64,000 bases of DNA from Neolewinella antarctica (GCF_011927835.1 NZ_JAATJH010000007.1:62001-126000), one strand, 5' to 3'; shown: positions 1 through 10,106, numbered from the stretch's first letter. Numbers and translations: made by a program. The notes: generated by a model from the letters alone, not told the origin.

Positions 1-140
1 ACGTTGGTCACTTCGCGGGCACCCGTTACGCTGACGGTTACGGCACCGCCGCCGGCGTCTCCGTCGAATGATTTTTCGGCGAGTTGTTTGGCCATTTGTT
101 CCTGCATTTGCTGCATTTGGCCCATCATATCTCCTAGCAT
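1..140 (-). CDS. YbaB/EbfC nucleoid-associated protein, N-terminal part
   Basis: Only the first 46 codons are inside the window; the gene continues past the left edge. The start codon is at 138-140 on the minus strand. The protein opens with a Met/Gln-rich helix (MLGDMMGQMQQMQEQMAKQL) followed by VTVSVTGAREVTN, which matches the long N-terminal helix and first strand of the YbaB/EbfC family. Members are small dimeric DNA-binding proteins, usually about 100 residues, that coat the nucleoid and are often encoded near recR or dnaX. It is divergent from the methyltransferase at 305; the 164-base gap holds a 23-base inverted repeat. The family call is fairly secure but rests on the N-terminus only. 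Confidence 0.8.
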   Translation of the reverse strand, partial: MLGDMMGQMQQMQEQMAKQLAEKSFDGDAGGGAVTVSVTGAREVTN

Positions 141-199
141 GGTTGTCTTTTTTAGTAGCTAGTAAAGCGAACGGGGCGGGATTTAGTTCGCGCTGTCGT

Positions 200-287
200 A
201 AGGTTGAGGGCATCCTGCCCGAACGTAACAGCGGCAGCTACTGCACCCCCGATAGCTATCGGGGTCGGGCAGGATGCCCTCAACCTT
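200..287. repeat. 23-bp perfect inverted repeat enclosing a CCCCGATAGCTATCGGGG palindrome
   Basis: Arms at 200-222 and 265-287 are exact reverse complements. Inside the loop, 247-264 is a second perfect palindrome, and the string from about 243 to 269 resembles a degenerate copy of the dispersed GC-rich element described elsewhere in this annotation. It sits between two divergent starts (140 and 305), so it could affect transcription or the 5' UTR of the methyltransferase gene. Confidence 0.85.
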
Positions 288-304
288 TGGTACCTTCGGC
301 CACA

Positions 305-1006
305 ATGAAAACCGGCAACCTCTACCTCCTCCCATCCCCCCTCGGTCCGGCCGCGCTGCACACCCTACCGGAAGCTACGCTTGCTACCATTTTGCCCATC
401 CGTCATTTTGTACTAGAAACGGGAAAAGTTGGTCGGGCATTCCTGAAAGAAGCCGGCCTGCCCCTCCAGGAGTGCACTTACTACGAGCTCAACAAACGCA
501 CGGAAAACCAGGACTTAGCCGAAATGCTGGAGCCGACCGTGCGCGGTGAACACGTCTGCCTGCTCAGCGACGCCGGCGCACCGGGCGTAGCGGACCCGGG
601 GGCCAGGTTGGTCCTGCGCGCGCACCAGCAGGGCGTCCGGGTGGTCCCGCTCGTTGGCCCCAGTGCCATCCTATTAAGCATCATGGCGGCGGGGCTTAAC
701 GGGCAGGCCTTTACGTTCAACGGTTACCTCAGCCCCAAGCGGAACCAACTCGCGCAGGATTTGAAACGACTGGAGAAGGAAAGCCGAAAGAACAAGTCCA
801 CTCAACTATGGATCGAAGTGCCTTACCGAAATCAGGCAACCGTGGAAACGGCGCTGGCCAGTTTAAGCCCGGAAACACTCTTCTCCGTTGCCTGCGATTT
901 GACGCTAGAGACGGAATACATCTTTACCGGGCGGGTGAAGGACTGGGACAAAGGGGTAGGGGCGGAATTACAAAAACGCCCCGCTATGTTTCTGCTGCTG
1001 GGCTAA
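305..1006 (+). CDS. RsmI-family SAM-dependent methyltransferase (second paralogue)
   Basis: The 233-residue protein belongs to the tetrapyrrole-methylase-fold superfamily (COG0313). Visible motifs are LLPSPLG at residues 8-14, SDAGAPGVADPG at 88-99, PLVGPSA at 115-121 and FNGYLSP at 138-144, the SAM-binding loops of RsmI-type enzymes. The frame is open further upstream, but an earlier start would translate the inverted repeat at 200-287, so the ATG at 305 is chosen. RsmI proper 2'-O-methylates C1402 of 16S rRNA. A more canonical RsmI is encoded at 54262 (with PTPIGN and EDTRTS). This copy lacks the EDTR motif and has FVLETGKVGRAFLK there instead, so its substrate probably differs. Such a second copy is common in Bacteroidota; its target is not known to me. 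Confidence 0.85.
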   Translation: MKTGNLYLLPSPLGPAALHTLPEATLATILPIRHFVLETGKVGRAFLKEAGLPLQECTYYELNKRTENQDLAEMLEPTVRGEHVCLLSDAGAPGVADPGARLVLRAHQQGVRVVPLVGPSAILLSIMAAGLNGQAFTFNGYLSPKRNQLAQDLKRLEKESRKNKSTQLWIEVPYRNQATVETALASLSPETLFSVACDLTLETEYIFTGRVKDWDKGVGAELQKRPAMFLLLG

Positions 1007-1090
1007 TTACCGGCCCGTTAAATCGACCGCAACCGGAGTAAACAACCCAACTCCCGGAATCTTCGTTGAGGTAGTTACAACCCCGTCGCC

Positions 1091-2536
1091 ATGTCCAAAA
1101 ACCCACCCGCTCACTCCACCAGTCATTCCGAAGCCGACCTACTCGCACTGCTTGCTTTACAACAAAAAGCACGCACCCGTCCCGACTTAGTCGGGACACA
1201 AAATGCTAAGGCGAGGAAAGCCAAACTGGATAAAATCGCGGCTTTTTTAGACAAGGAAGAAAACGTCCGCGCCCTGGTTGCCGCCCTCCACCAGGATTTC
1301 CGCAAGCCGGAAGTAGAAACGCTAAGTAGCGAACTAGGCGTCGTGCTGAGCCAGCTAAAATATATCCGCAAAAACCTCGGAAAGTGGATGAAGCCTAAGC
1401 GATTACCCGCCTCGATGGCGCTTTTCGGCATCAAATCCTACCTCCACCTGGAGCCCAAGGGCAGCGCGCTCATCATTGCCCCCTGGAACTACCCGTTCAA
1501 CCTTACAATCATCCCGCTGCTTTACGCGATCGCCGCCGGCTGCACGGCTATAGTGAAGCCCTCCGAAATGAGCCCGGCCACGACGGCGTTCATCCGCGCG
1601 ATGCTCGACGAGCTTTTTGACGAAAACGAAATCAAAGTCGTGACCGGTGAAGGCGACACCGCTGCTTTCCTGACGACGCTTCCCTTCGACCACATCTTCT
1701 TTACCGGAAGCCCCGCCGTCGGTAAGAAAGTGATGGCCGCCGCCGCGAAAAACCTGACCAGCGTCACGCTCGAACTCGGGGGTAAATCTCCGGCCGTGAT
1801 CGACGTGGGCGTCAACGAAAAGAAATCCGCCGCGAATTCTGTGTGGGGCAAGTTCTTTAACGCTGGCCAGACCTGCATTGCGCCAGATTACCTCCTCGTG
1901 CCGGAGTCGATGCAAACTAGCTACGTTAGCGAGTTGAAGGGGGCAATCGCGCGTTTTTACGGGGACGACCCGCAGCAATCCACGAGCCTCGCCCGGGTCA
2001 TTACGGACAATCACTTCAGCCGCATCAAAAGACTCTTTGACGACGCCGTCAGCAAAGGTGCAATCGTTGCCTGTGGGGGGCATTTTGACGCGTCCGAACG
2101 TTACGTTTCCCCAACAATCCTGACCGGCGTGACCGAAGAAATGGCCGTGATGCAGGAGGAGATCTTTGGTCCGCTGTGGCCGGTAATGACCTACCGCGAT
2201 TTGGACGAAGCCGTTCAAATCATCAACCGCCAGCCAAAAGCTTTGTCGTTTTACATCCAAACGAAGAACCGCAAAACGATCGAGAAGCTCAAGCGGGAAA
2301 CGAGTTCGGGGGGGCTGCTCGTCAACGAATACCTGCTGGGCGGCGGCGCACCGAACGTTCCCTTCGGCGGCGTCAATAATTCGGGCATCGGCAAATCGTT
2401 CGGCTACCACGGCTTCGTTGAATTCTCCAACGAGCGGGCGGTGATGGAGCGGAAGTTCTTTGACCTGAGCGTGGGATATCCGCCGTACACGGACGGGGTG
2501 CTCAAAGTCATGCGGCGGATTTATAAGTGGCTGTAA
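1091..2536 (+). CDS. NAD(P)-dependent aldehyde dehydrogenase family protein
   Basis: The 481-residue class-3-like aldehyde dehydrogenase oxidises aldehydes to carboxylates. Hallmarks are PWNYPF at 131-136, FTGSPAVGKKV around 204-214, the general-base Glu228 in TLELGGKSP and the nucleophile Cys262 in NAGQTCIAPDY, plus EEIFGP and NVPFGG further on. The length fits the 450-490 residue fatty-aldehyde/coniferyl-aldehyde branch, and the C-terminus is rich in aromatic and basic residues, as in members with membrane association. Residues 31-36 (PDLVGT) are encoded by a CCCGACTTAGTCGGG palindrome at 1181-1195 preceded by GCACCC, so a dispersed palindromic element may have inserted in frame in the N-terminal helix. 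The gene converges with hflX, 8 bases away. The physiological substrate cannot be told from sequence. Confidence 0.9.
   Translation: MSKNPPAHSTSHSEADLLALLALQQKARTRPDLVGTQNAKARKAKLDKIAAFLDKEENVRALVAALHQDFRKPEVETLSSELGVVLSQLKYIRKNLGKWMKPKRLPASMALFGIKSYLHLEPKGSALIIAPWNYPFNLTIIPLLYAIAAGCTAIVKPSEMSPATTAFIRAMLDELFDENEIKVVTGEGDTAAFLTTLPFDHIFFTGSPAVGKKVMAAAAKNLTSVTLELGGKSPAVIDVGVNEKKSAANSVWGKFFNAGQTCIAPDYLLVPESMQTSYVSELKGAIARFYGDDPQQSTSLARVITDNHFSRIKRLFDDAVSKGAIVACGGHFDASERYVSPTILTGVTEEMAVMQEEIFGPLWPVMTYRDLDEAVQIINRQPKALSFYIQTKNRKTIEKLKRETSSGGLLVNEYLLGGGAPNVPFGGVNNSGIGKSFGYHGFVEFSNERAVMERKFFDLSVGYPPYTDGVLKVMRRIYKWL
1172..1198 (-). repeat. In-frame palindromic element copy in the aldehyde dehydrogenase gene
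   Basis: The string GCACCC, one base further on CCCGACTTAGTCGGG, then AC has the layout of the long form of the dispersed element (GCAC, then a CCCGA...TCGGG palindrome), but the palindrome core differs. It encodes TRPDLVGT in the N-terminal region, where relatives I know do not have a fixed sequence. The insertion reading is inferred. Confidence 0.4.
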
Positions 2537-2544
2537 AAGCCGGC

Positions 2545-3756
2545 CTACCAGTGCTGCGCAACGTAAGGGTAAGTAGCCTGGTATTCTCCCTTTACCATCT
2601 CGACGATGCGTTTGCGCAGGGCATCTACGTTCTCTTTGGTGTGCGCGGAAATCAGCATGGCTTCGTTGCCGAACGTAGCTTCGAGTCCTTTACGCAAGTC
2701 GTTTTCTACTTCGTCCTTTCCTTCGTCGTCCAGGTACAGATCAAAATTCCGTTCGCGGAACAGGTCGATCTTATTGAAGACCAATAGCGTTGGCTTTTCC
2801 TTGACGCCCATCTCGTCGAGCAGCTTCTGCACCGTTCGAATTTGATCGTCGTGCGCCGGGTGGGCGACGTCGACGACGTGGAGGAGAATGTCGCTTTCGC
2901 GGACCTCGTCGAGTGTCGATTTGAACGACTCGACCAGGTGGTGGGGTAGCTTGCGGATAAAACCGACCGTATCCGTCAGTAGAAAAGGAACGCGTTCGAA
3001 GGCGACCTTGCGGACGGTCGTGTCGAGGGTAGCGAAGAGCTTGTCTTCGGCAAACACGTCGCTTTTCGTGAGCAGATTCATCAGCGTCGACTTCCCGACG
3101 TTCGTGTACCCAACCAGGGCGACGCGCACCATCGTATCGCGCCCCTTACGCCGCGTTTCCGCCTGGCGGTCGATTCGTTCGAGGTCCTTTTTCAGCTTAC
3201 TGATCTTGTCGCGGATGATTCGGCGGTCCGTCTCGATCTCCGTCTCACCGGGGCCGCGCATGCCGATGCCACCGCGCTGGCGTTCGAGGTGCGTCCAGAG
3301 GCCGCGCAGGCGGGGAAGCATGTACTGCGTCTGGGCGAGTTCGACTTGCGTCTTGGCCTGAGCCGTCTGGGCGCGGCTGGCGAAAATATCGAGGATGAGG
3401 CTGGAGCGGTCGATGATTTTTACCTTCAGGCGTTCTTCGAGGACGCCTGTTTGCTTGCCGCTCAGGTCGTCGTCGAAGATCACCATCGTCACTTCTTCGT
3501 GGTTCTTGACGTAGTCGGCAATCTCCTCCACTTTACCCGAGCCGACGAACGTTTTGTTGTTCGGGCTATCCAATTTCTGCGTGATGCGCGTCAGCGTGGT
3601 GGCACCGGCGGTGAGGGCCAGAAACTCTAGTTCATCGAGATACTCGTTTACCTCCTCCTCGGACTGCCCGCGCTGGATGATGCCGACGATGACGGCGTAT
3701 TCTTGCTGTTTTTTGAGGCCGGATTCTTGTTGGCCTAGGGTCCATTCTTGTGCCAT
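2545..3756 (-). CDS. hflX: GTPase HflX
   Basis: The 403-residue GTPase binds the 50S subunit and splits or rescues stalled ribosomes under stress. The N-terminal HflX domain has the family motif NNKTFVGSGKVEEI around 66-79. The glycine-rich linker RQRGGIGMRGPGETEIETDRR is near 159-179. The G domain has G1 GYTNVGKST at 216-224, G3 DTVGF at 262-266 and G4 NKID. An in-frame extension to 3840 would translate a GC-rich repeat (3821-3842) into a Pro/Arg-rich tail, so the ATG at 3756 followed by MAQEWTLG is preferred. The gene converges with the aldehyde dehydrogenase. Nothing looks damaged. Confidence 0.95.
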   Translation of the reverse strand: MAQEWTLGQQESGLKKQQEYAVIVGIIQRGQSEEEVNEYLDELEFLALTAGATTLTRITQKLDSPNNKTFVGSGKVEEIADYVKNHEEVTMVIFDDDLSGKQTGVLEERLKVKIIDRSSLILDIFASRAQTAQAKTQVELAQTQYMLPRLRGLWTHLERQRGGIGMRGPGETEIETDRRIIRDKISKLKKDLERIDRQAETRRKGRDTMVRVALVGYTNVGKSTLMNLLTKSDVFAEDKLFATLDTTVRKVAFERVPFLLTDTVGFIRKLPHHLVESFKSTLDEVRESDILLHVVDVAHPAHDDQIRTVQKLLDEMGVKEKPTLLVFNKIDLFRERNFDLYLDDEGKDEVENDLRKGLEATFGNEAMLISAHTKENVDALRKRIVEMVKGEYQATYPYVAQHW

Positions 3757-4324
3757 AGGTAGGGGTAACAAGGTGGGTTGGGTTGTTGTTTCTTTTGGCT
3801 TCGCTGCTTCTTTCGGGGGTGGGCGCGGTCGCAGGTGCAAGGATATTACGGAAGGAGCGGGGGAGGTGGGGTAAATCCGCTAAGATTGCTCTGTGGTGAG
3901 TTGGCGAGCGCAGTATTTCTGCACGTCGGGACCGTTTGTAGTTTCGCAGGCCGTCGTCGATTAAATTTATCGCAAAAACGACTGGGAAATAGAGCATGGG
4001 ATGAACTTTACTAGCATGTAGGCTGCTCGTCGTAGCTACCGTGTTTGTCGGATCTTTGATAAAATATGTTTCCTTAAAACTTGAGCATATTGGTGGGAAA
4101 GAAAAAAGTTCTACTGCACCAGTGACTTGCATACGTAAATGAGTTTGTGATTTGATAATGCGTAATCATCTGAATATCTGGTGTCTAGAACTGTACGATG
4201 TTTTGATCCAGTGTAAGGTAAAGGACCATTTTCCGCGAAAGGAAGTCATTTATTATCGTTTAGCGATAATTTATAGCTGTAATTCGATTATTTTGTATAC
4301 CTTGCGGTACCAAACCAATACGGC
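3757..4324. other. Intergenic region with one GC-rich repeat; start of the AT-rich block
   Basis: This 568-base stretch separates divergent hflX and the DUF2975 gene. It contains the element copy at 3821-3842, upstream of hflX. From about 3960 the base composition becomes AT-rich. An imperfectly spaced palindrome ATTATCG-TTTAG-CGATAAT lies at 4252-4270, about 55 bases before the DUF2975 start, and could be an operator for the XRE protein of that pair. TATACCTTG at 4296-4304 is a weak -7 candidate. No credible gene was seen. Confidence 0.5.
3821..3842 (+). repeat. Dispersed GC-rich element, short form
   Basis: GGGCGCGGTCGCAGGTGCAAGG, read on the plus strand, closely matches the core GGCGCGGTCGCGGGTGC found at many sites in the window. 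It lies in the 5' region of hflX, which is on the minus strand, so along hflX it reads GCACCTGCGACCGCGCC. Confidence 0.75.
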
Positions 4325-4810
4325 ATGAAATTACTCACGACAGTAAAGTATTCGATAAACTTTCTTTTCTTCTCGTTTATACTTACCGGACTCTTAAATC
4401 ATGTTCTGTTCTATAACGGACTACCTGAATCTACATCAACCACATATTTTTGGTGGTTGCATATATATATTATATCTGCTGAGGTAACAGTCTTGTTGGC
4501 GCTGTATTATCTTCGAGAATTTGTACTCAGTTCAATTAGGGGGACTCCTTTGGATGAGTCAACGAGAAAGTGCCTCAAGCTTTCAGGAATATTTTGTCTT
4601 GTATATGGATTGCTAGACTGTTCTACGCTACTGGGGATTTTTGATTATTACCGCGCTAATAGTGAGTTTAACAATCACTTTGTTGGAACCATCTTTAGGA
4701 CTTGCAGCTCTTTATTTTTCACATTTTTTATCGGTATATTCTTTATCTATTTATCTAAAATTTTGGAATCTAGCGATGAAATTAGGCAAGAGAATAAACT
4801 TACAATATGA
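4325..4810 (+). CDS. DUF2975-family four-helix membrane protein
   Basis: The 161-residue protein has four predicted membrane helices: around 10-30, 45-67 and 88-108, with the last near 122-148. Layout and partner gene match the DUF2975 family, small integral membrane proteins almost always encoded with a YozG-like XRE regulator. Its stop overlaps the next start as ATGA (4807-4810), which indicates translational coupling. The biochemical role of DUF2975 is not established, to my knowledge. Codon use is AT-rich compared with the surrounding chromosome, consistent with acquisition by transfer. A palindrome at 4252-4270 lies in its promoter region. Confidence 0.75.
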   Translation: MKLLTTVKYSINFLFFSFILTGLLNHVLFYNGLPESTSTTYFWWLHIYIISAEVTVLLALYYLREFVLSSIRGTPLDESTRKCLKLSGIFCLVYGLLDCSTLLGIFDYYRANSEFNNHFVGTIFRTCSSLFFTFFIGIFFIYLSKILESSDEIRQENKLTI

Positions 4811-5013
4811 GTATTGTCATTAACGTAGACGTCATGATGGCACGTCGAAAAATGCGAAGCAAGGAACTAGCCGAAAAGATTGGAATCACGACCGCCAACC
4901 TATCCATCCTAAAGACGGGAAAGGCTAAAGCTATCCGCTTCTCAACGCTTGAGAAAATATGTAAAGCTCTGGATTGTCAGCCCGGAGATATACTAGCATT
5001 TGAAGAAGAATAG
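4807..5013 (+). CDS. YozG-like XRE-family transcriptional regulator
   Basis: The 68-residue protein is a single Cro/CI helix-turn-helix: MARRKMRSKELAEKIGIT, then TANLSILKTGKAKAIRFST, LEKICKALDCQPGDIL. This is the stand-alone YozG type paired with DUF2975 membrane proteins. It overlaps the DUF2975 gene by four bases and is very probably co-translated with it. By analogy with other two-gene HTH/membrane modules it likely regulates its own operon, and the palindrome at 4252-4270 is a candidate site. No C-terminal sensor domain exists, so any signal would have to come from the membrane partner or another protein. Confidence 0.9.
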   Translation: MSIVINVDVMMARRKMRSKELAEKIGITTANLSILKTGKAKAIRFSTLEKICKALDCQPGDILAFEEE

Positions 5014-5181
5014 TGCCTCTCGATCACAATAAGCCGCACCCTCGCTTTGCTACCGTAGCACTAGCAACGTCAGGCTATTGCTTATTTCAATCGGGAGTCA
5101 ATATACATTATCACCAAAACAGTCACATTCTCTGCTGACTAAATCTCTAGTTCAGTTCCCTCGCCCATAAATATCCAAGCC

Positions 5182-6183
5182 ATGATAAACCGTTTGATAC
5201 TGATTAGTCTACTTGCGTTAATCATTTTTTCGTGCTCAGGAAAAATTGAGCAGGAAGACGGCTTCACAATAAAAGGACGATCGTGTCTGGATGATGGGAC
5301 TAAAGTTGAACTATTCGATACGCAATCCTATTCAATTATCGATTCAGCATACGTTAAAAATGGTCAATTTGAGTTCTCAGGGAAATTAGAACATGGTCCA
5401 ACTCCTGTATTTGTCACGGCTGAAAAACCGCCTCAGTACAAATGGTTGTGGTTGGAGAATAAACCAATGGTTATTGATTGCTCGGGTCTTGGATTAGAGA
5501 AGTCAAAAATAACAGGATCTGAAATCCAGCTTTTGGCGGAAGAATTATCCAGTGAAATGAATGCGAATCCTGAAGAAATTGAGATGATAGTCATGAGATT
5601 CATATTAGAACATCCAGACAACGTTATTAGCGCTTCAATGCTTTCAGGCTATTCTACTTCTTGGGGAAAGCCTAAGGTAACAGAACTTTATGAGAGTTTA
5701 AGTAAGGAACATCAAGAAGGGATCTATGGAAGAGAAATCAAAAAATACATCGAATTCAGCGAATCAATTCAAAATGGAGATGAATACGTTGATTTTGCTA
5801 TGGAAGACACGAATGGTAACAAGATTAAACTGTCAGATAACCTAGGAAAGGTAACTCTTTTAGAATTTTGGAGCTCATCGTGTGGTCCGTGCAGGTTGGA
5901 AAATCCTAATTTGGTAAAAACGTACGATACGTTCAGAACAAAAGGATTTGAAATTTTTGCCGTATCCCTTGACCGTCACGTAAAAGCATGGAAAAAAGCG
6001 ATAGCGCATGATGGTTTATCCTGGACTCACGTAAGTGATTTAGAAAACTCAAACAAAGCAATGCTGATTTACGGAGTTAACACAATTCCCGATAACTTCC
6101 TAATCAATGAAAATAATGAGGTTATTGGAAGGAATTTGCGTGGAGAAGAATTGAGTGAAGAGTTGGGGAGATTGTTGAATTAA
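5182..6183 (+). CDS. TlpA-like thiol-disulfide oxidoreductase lipoprotein with DUF4369 N-domain
   Basis: The 333-residue envelope protein begins with a lipoprotein signal (MINRLILISLLALIIFSCSG; Cys at residue 18). Residues about 27-125 look like the DUF4369 beta-domain of Bacteroidota thioredoxins (FTIKGRS, GQFEFSG). The C-terminal half is a TlpA/AhpC-TSA thioredoxin fold: VDFAMEDTNGNKIKLSD, LLEFWSSSCGPCRLENP with the redox pair Cys234-Cys237 (CGPC), and the cis-Pro in TIPDNFLI. It should reduce or exchange periplasmic disulfides. The usual Trp before the active Cys is displaced (WSSSCGPC). It lies alone in the AT-rich block with no partner oxidoreductase nearby. Specific substrate unknown. 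Confidence 0.88.
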   Translation: MINRLILISLLALIIFSCSGKIEQEDGFTIKGRSCLDDGTKVELFDTQSYSIIDSAYVKNGQFEFSGKLEHGPTPVFVTAEKPPQYKWLWLENKPMVIDCSGLGLEKSKITGSEIQLLAEELSSEMNANPEEIEMIVMRFILEHPDNVISASMLSGYSTSWGKPKVTELYESLSKEHQEGIYGREIKKYIEFSESIQNGDEYVDFAMEDTNGNKIKLSDNLGKVTLLEFWSSSCGPCRLENPNLVKTYDTFRTKGFEIFAVSLDRHVKAWKKAIAHDGLSWTHVSDLENSNKAMLIYGVNTIPDNFLINENNEVIGRNLRGEELSEELGRLLN

Positions 6184-6488
6184 AAAGTAGCGTACTGAAA
6201 ATGCTGACTAGTTAGAAATACTTCGTTCTGTGTCTACACTATCTCATTAGCTGATGTCACGCAGATTTTTTTCGCCACATAAACACAAAAGCACAAAAAA
6301 GCGGTATGTGTGACTATGCTAAGCCATCATTTGCTTATTCTTTTGTGTTTGTGTATTTTGCTTCGTAGTACTTCGTGCTATGTGGCATAATCCGGTTGCG
6401 TAGGTCAGTCATTGGTTATTTATTGAATTTTACAAATTTATATTTTTTATACTCATCAATTATCTATTAAAACTCAATGCCCTATAAT
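6184..6488. repeat. Intergenic region with a long GCCACA-AAACACAAAA hairpin
   Basis: The left arm starts at 6274 (GCCACATAAACACAAAAGC) and the right arm runs about 6338-6386 (TTTTGTGTTTGTG ... ATGTGGC), with a loop of about 40-50 bases. The same word-based hairpin type recurs at 15808-15915 and 56047-56192. No gene was found in the interval. It lies just downstream of the TlpA-like gene and of the minus-strand remnant's stop, so it could act as a bidirectional terminator. Confidence 0.75.
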
Positions 6489-7216
6489 TTAGAAGAGATT
6501 TTTGTAGTTGCGGCGAATAGCATCGTATACGCAAGCCTTAGGCTCTTCGGGTGGTAAGCGACCGAGTTTAAGTAGATGAATTAATATAGTCTTTCGGTAG
6601 ATTATACACCGGCTATTCGTGTAAGCAAAATATATGGATTCCTGCACTAACTGTTGGTCCAAACGCTCCACAATATCTATCAGCACGAACCCTGCCTGGT
6701 GCCGATTGTGCAAGTCACCGTGCTCGCGTAGCCACGCCAGGATGCGGGCATCATCCCCGTGCTTAATGCACGCACCAAATAACTTGAGCATAAAGTGGGC
6801 ATCATTCTCCCAATCGAGTCTGGCCAAAGCATGCGCATAACTTTTTTCGAGTTAACGAGCGATAGCGCCCGGGTCGCATGATTTCTGACCGGCCGGAATT
6901 CACTTGCTACGTGTTTAAAAAGGTACTTTGGCTTACTTCCGTAGGGGGGAGTTTTAAAAATCGCCAGCGCGCTCGTGAGCTCATTTTTGGTAGTGGCGGT
7001 TTTCAGCCGCTCGGCAAAGAAACAAATTTCTTCGGGGGTGAAACCCTGGAAGAGCGGCGCGAAATTGGGCCAGGGGAGGTTATTTTTGGTGTAAGTTATG
7101 TATTCTTCAAAATTTGTGGGTCGAGAAACCGGCTGATGTTCCACAGGCTTCCAACTCTCGACGTCACGCAAAAAAAGGAAATTACCCAAAAACGTGCTTT
7201 TCTCGGCTATCTTGCG
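6489..7216 (-). pseudogene. Frameshifted hypothetical gene remnant
   Basis: Two minus-strand reading frames join naturally at about 6845. The first (about 6846-7216) encodes FLFLRDVESWKPVEHQPVS ... HATRALSLVNSKK. The second (6489-6845) continues as SYAHALARLDWENDAHFMLK ... IRRNYKNLF. The junction lies in an A6 run (TCG AAA AAA GTT); one extra A restores a single protein of about 235 residues. No ATG precedes the first frame, and a TAA stop lies in frame upstream at about 7233-7235, so the 5' end is also damaged or uses an odd start. The helical, Leu-rich second half resembles HEAT-like repeats, but I do not recognise the family. A sequencing error or ribosomal slippage on the A-run is a less likely alternative. 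Confidence 0.6.
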
Positions 7217-7283
7217 AGCACCACACGAGTTTAGCGGTTATCGTTGGTGGGAAGGCTCACTACGTGCGCTTCACCGAATTTCC

Positions 7284-7305
7284 TTTGCACCCGCGCCCGC
7301 GCCCA
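7284..7305 (-). repeat. Dispersed GC-rich element, short form, upstream of pckA
   Basis: TTTGCACCCGCGCCCGCGCC is the reverse-strand form of the core GGCGCGG-CGCGGGTGC. It lies 45 bases before the pckA start in the 5' region, and the coding-strand orientation (GCACCC first) is the same as for other 5' copies. Confidence 0.7.
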
Positions 7306-7350
7306 GCCTTCATTACCTACTAATACTAAAGATCATTTTAAAACCAGTTC

Positions 7351-8910
<1,560 letters not shown>

Positions 8911-8919
8911 TTGTTTTAA

Positions 8920-9909
8920 TTAATTAGGTACGTGCAGGCGGCTTCCCAGGCGATAGATCATCAATCGCTGCCCCGGGAAGCCGCCTACGTATTTTTGGAG
9001 GCGTGCGGCCTCTTCTTTCACTCGTTCAGGCCCCGCTATTTCGTGGCGGATCAAGTCGTCCTGGTAGATGTAGACACCATTCAGGTAGTGCGCTTTTTTT
9101 GCGCGGACGCGGGTGCCGGGTAGTTGGGTGTAGAGCAACGTATCTCCCACGACCCCCAAATCTGGCTCGTTAACTAACTGGACTAATTTACCTCGCCGGT
9201 AAATGGCTGCCCAGTCGTAGACGGCGACGGCGACGTCCAATGGTACGGGATAAGCTGGTTGCCCGGCTAGGTAGTTGTTCAGCGCGTTGGTGTCGATGAT
9301 GGAGTTCTCCGTTTCCCAATCCGCTACGTCTCCGGTGTTATAGGCCATTAGTGTGGCCCGGTCGACTGGTGGAATACCTTGCTCCTTCCGGTCCCGGTAC
9401 TGGTGCAAGCGAATGGTGCAGGTGATTTTCCGTCCGGGGTTAACCCGTTTCATGGCTTCTAGCAAATCAAAGTATGGCACCTGCGTCCGCGCCGTCCAGT
9501 CGCCGTCCAGCTGAATTTCCGGGTAGCCTGCGGGGAGTAGCCGTTCGGTGAGTGCTGAGAGATCGGTGGCGAGTGCCGAGAATTGATCGCTCGATGTGCG
9601 ACGAATTACTTCGTTGGTGATGAATATTACTGGAATTAATTGCGGTAGGCCTACCGTGTCTACCAGTTGAATTTCCGCCGTCGGCGCGGCCTGGCCGTCT
9701 TCCCAGATTACGTCAAAGGCTTTTACGTAGAGGCGATCTGAACCCCGTAGCAATTGCCGCGCGGTAGTGTCCGGATCTAGTTCCGTTTGCCAGTGGTAGT
9801 AGGTGGTGGTTAGGGGGTGGGTGTCTTGGCTACAACTGAGGATTATCAGTGGAATGGCTAGTTGAATTACGTACCTGATGACCGCCTTTGGCAGTAGCGA
9901 AACTAACAT
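8920..9909 (-). CDS. Lipoprotein of unknown function, possible TIM-barrel fold
   Basis: Choosing the ATG at 9909 gives 329 residues beginning MLVSLLPKAVIRYVIQLA and a lipoprotein box LIILSCSQ. The frame extends to 10023, but that adds a basic segment before the signal. The mature part has strand/helix alternation with repeated motifs such as EIQLDGDWTARTQVPYFDLLEAM and ATLMAYNTGDV, which resemble glycoside-hydrolase-like TIM barrels (an acidic EIQLDGDW strand end, then an AYN strand). I do not recognise a characterised family and assign no function. The string at 9101-9120 is a copy of the dispersed GC-rich element, read as PGTRVRA near the C-terminus. Confidence 0.7.
   Translation of the reverse strand: MLVSLLPKAVIRYVIQLAIPLIILSCSQDTHPLTTTYYHWQTELDPDTTARQLLRGSDRLYVKAFDVIWEDGQAAPTAEIQLVDTVGLPQLIPVIFITNEVIRRTSSDQFSALATDLSALTERLLPAGYPEIQLDGDWTARTQVPYFDLLEAMKRVNPGRKITCTIRLHQYRDRKEQGIPPVDRATLMAYNTGDVADWETENSIIDTNALNNYLAGQPAYPVPLDVAVAVYDWAAIYRRGKLVQLVNEPDLGVVGDTLLYTQLPGTRVRAKKAHYLNGVYIYQDDLIRHEIAGPERVKEEAARLQKYVGGFPGQRLMIYRLGSRLHVPN
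9101..9120 (+). repeat. GC-rich element-like string inside the lipoprotein gene
   Basis: GCGCGGACGCGGGTGCCGGG matches the short core at 15 of 16 positions from GCGCGG to GGTGC and also shares the CCGGG tail seen at 17005-17009 and 25447-25451. It is read in frame by the minus-strand gene. Confidence 0.5.
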
Positions 9910-10106
9910 TCGCTTGGCTGCGCTGGGGTAGAACACGCGTTTGATGGAAATCCAACTGGCTTTTGGGTTATCCTGGAAATATGAATTGTGTTTCATTGGA
10001 TTAACGAAAACGTGGGGCTGCACCCCACGCTACGATAGACGACCCTCCGGGCCTATACCTGGGAGTTAGCGAAATTTTGGAATAACCCATTGGTGTGTGT
10101 AAAACA

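Noticed and set aside
1403-2410. Long antisense frame of 335 codons inside the aldehyde dehydrogenase gene
   Set aside because: It mirrors the GC-rich codon pattern of the real gene, has no recognisable motifs and no start context.
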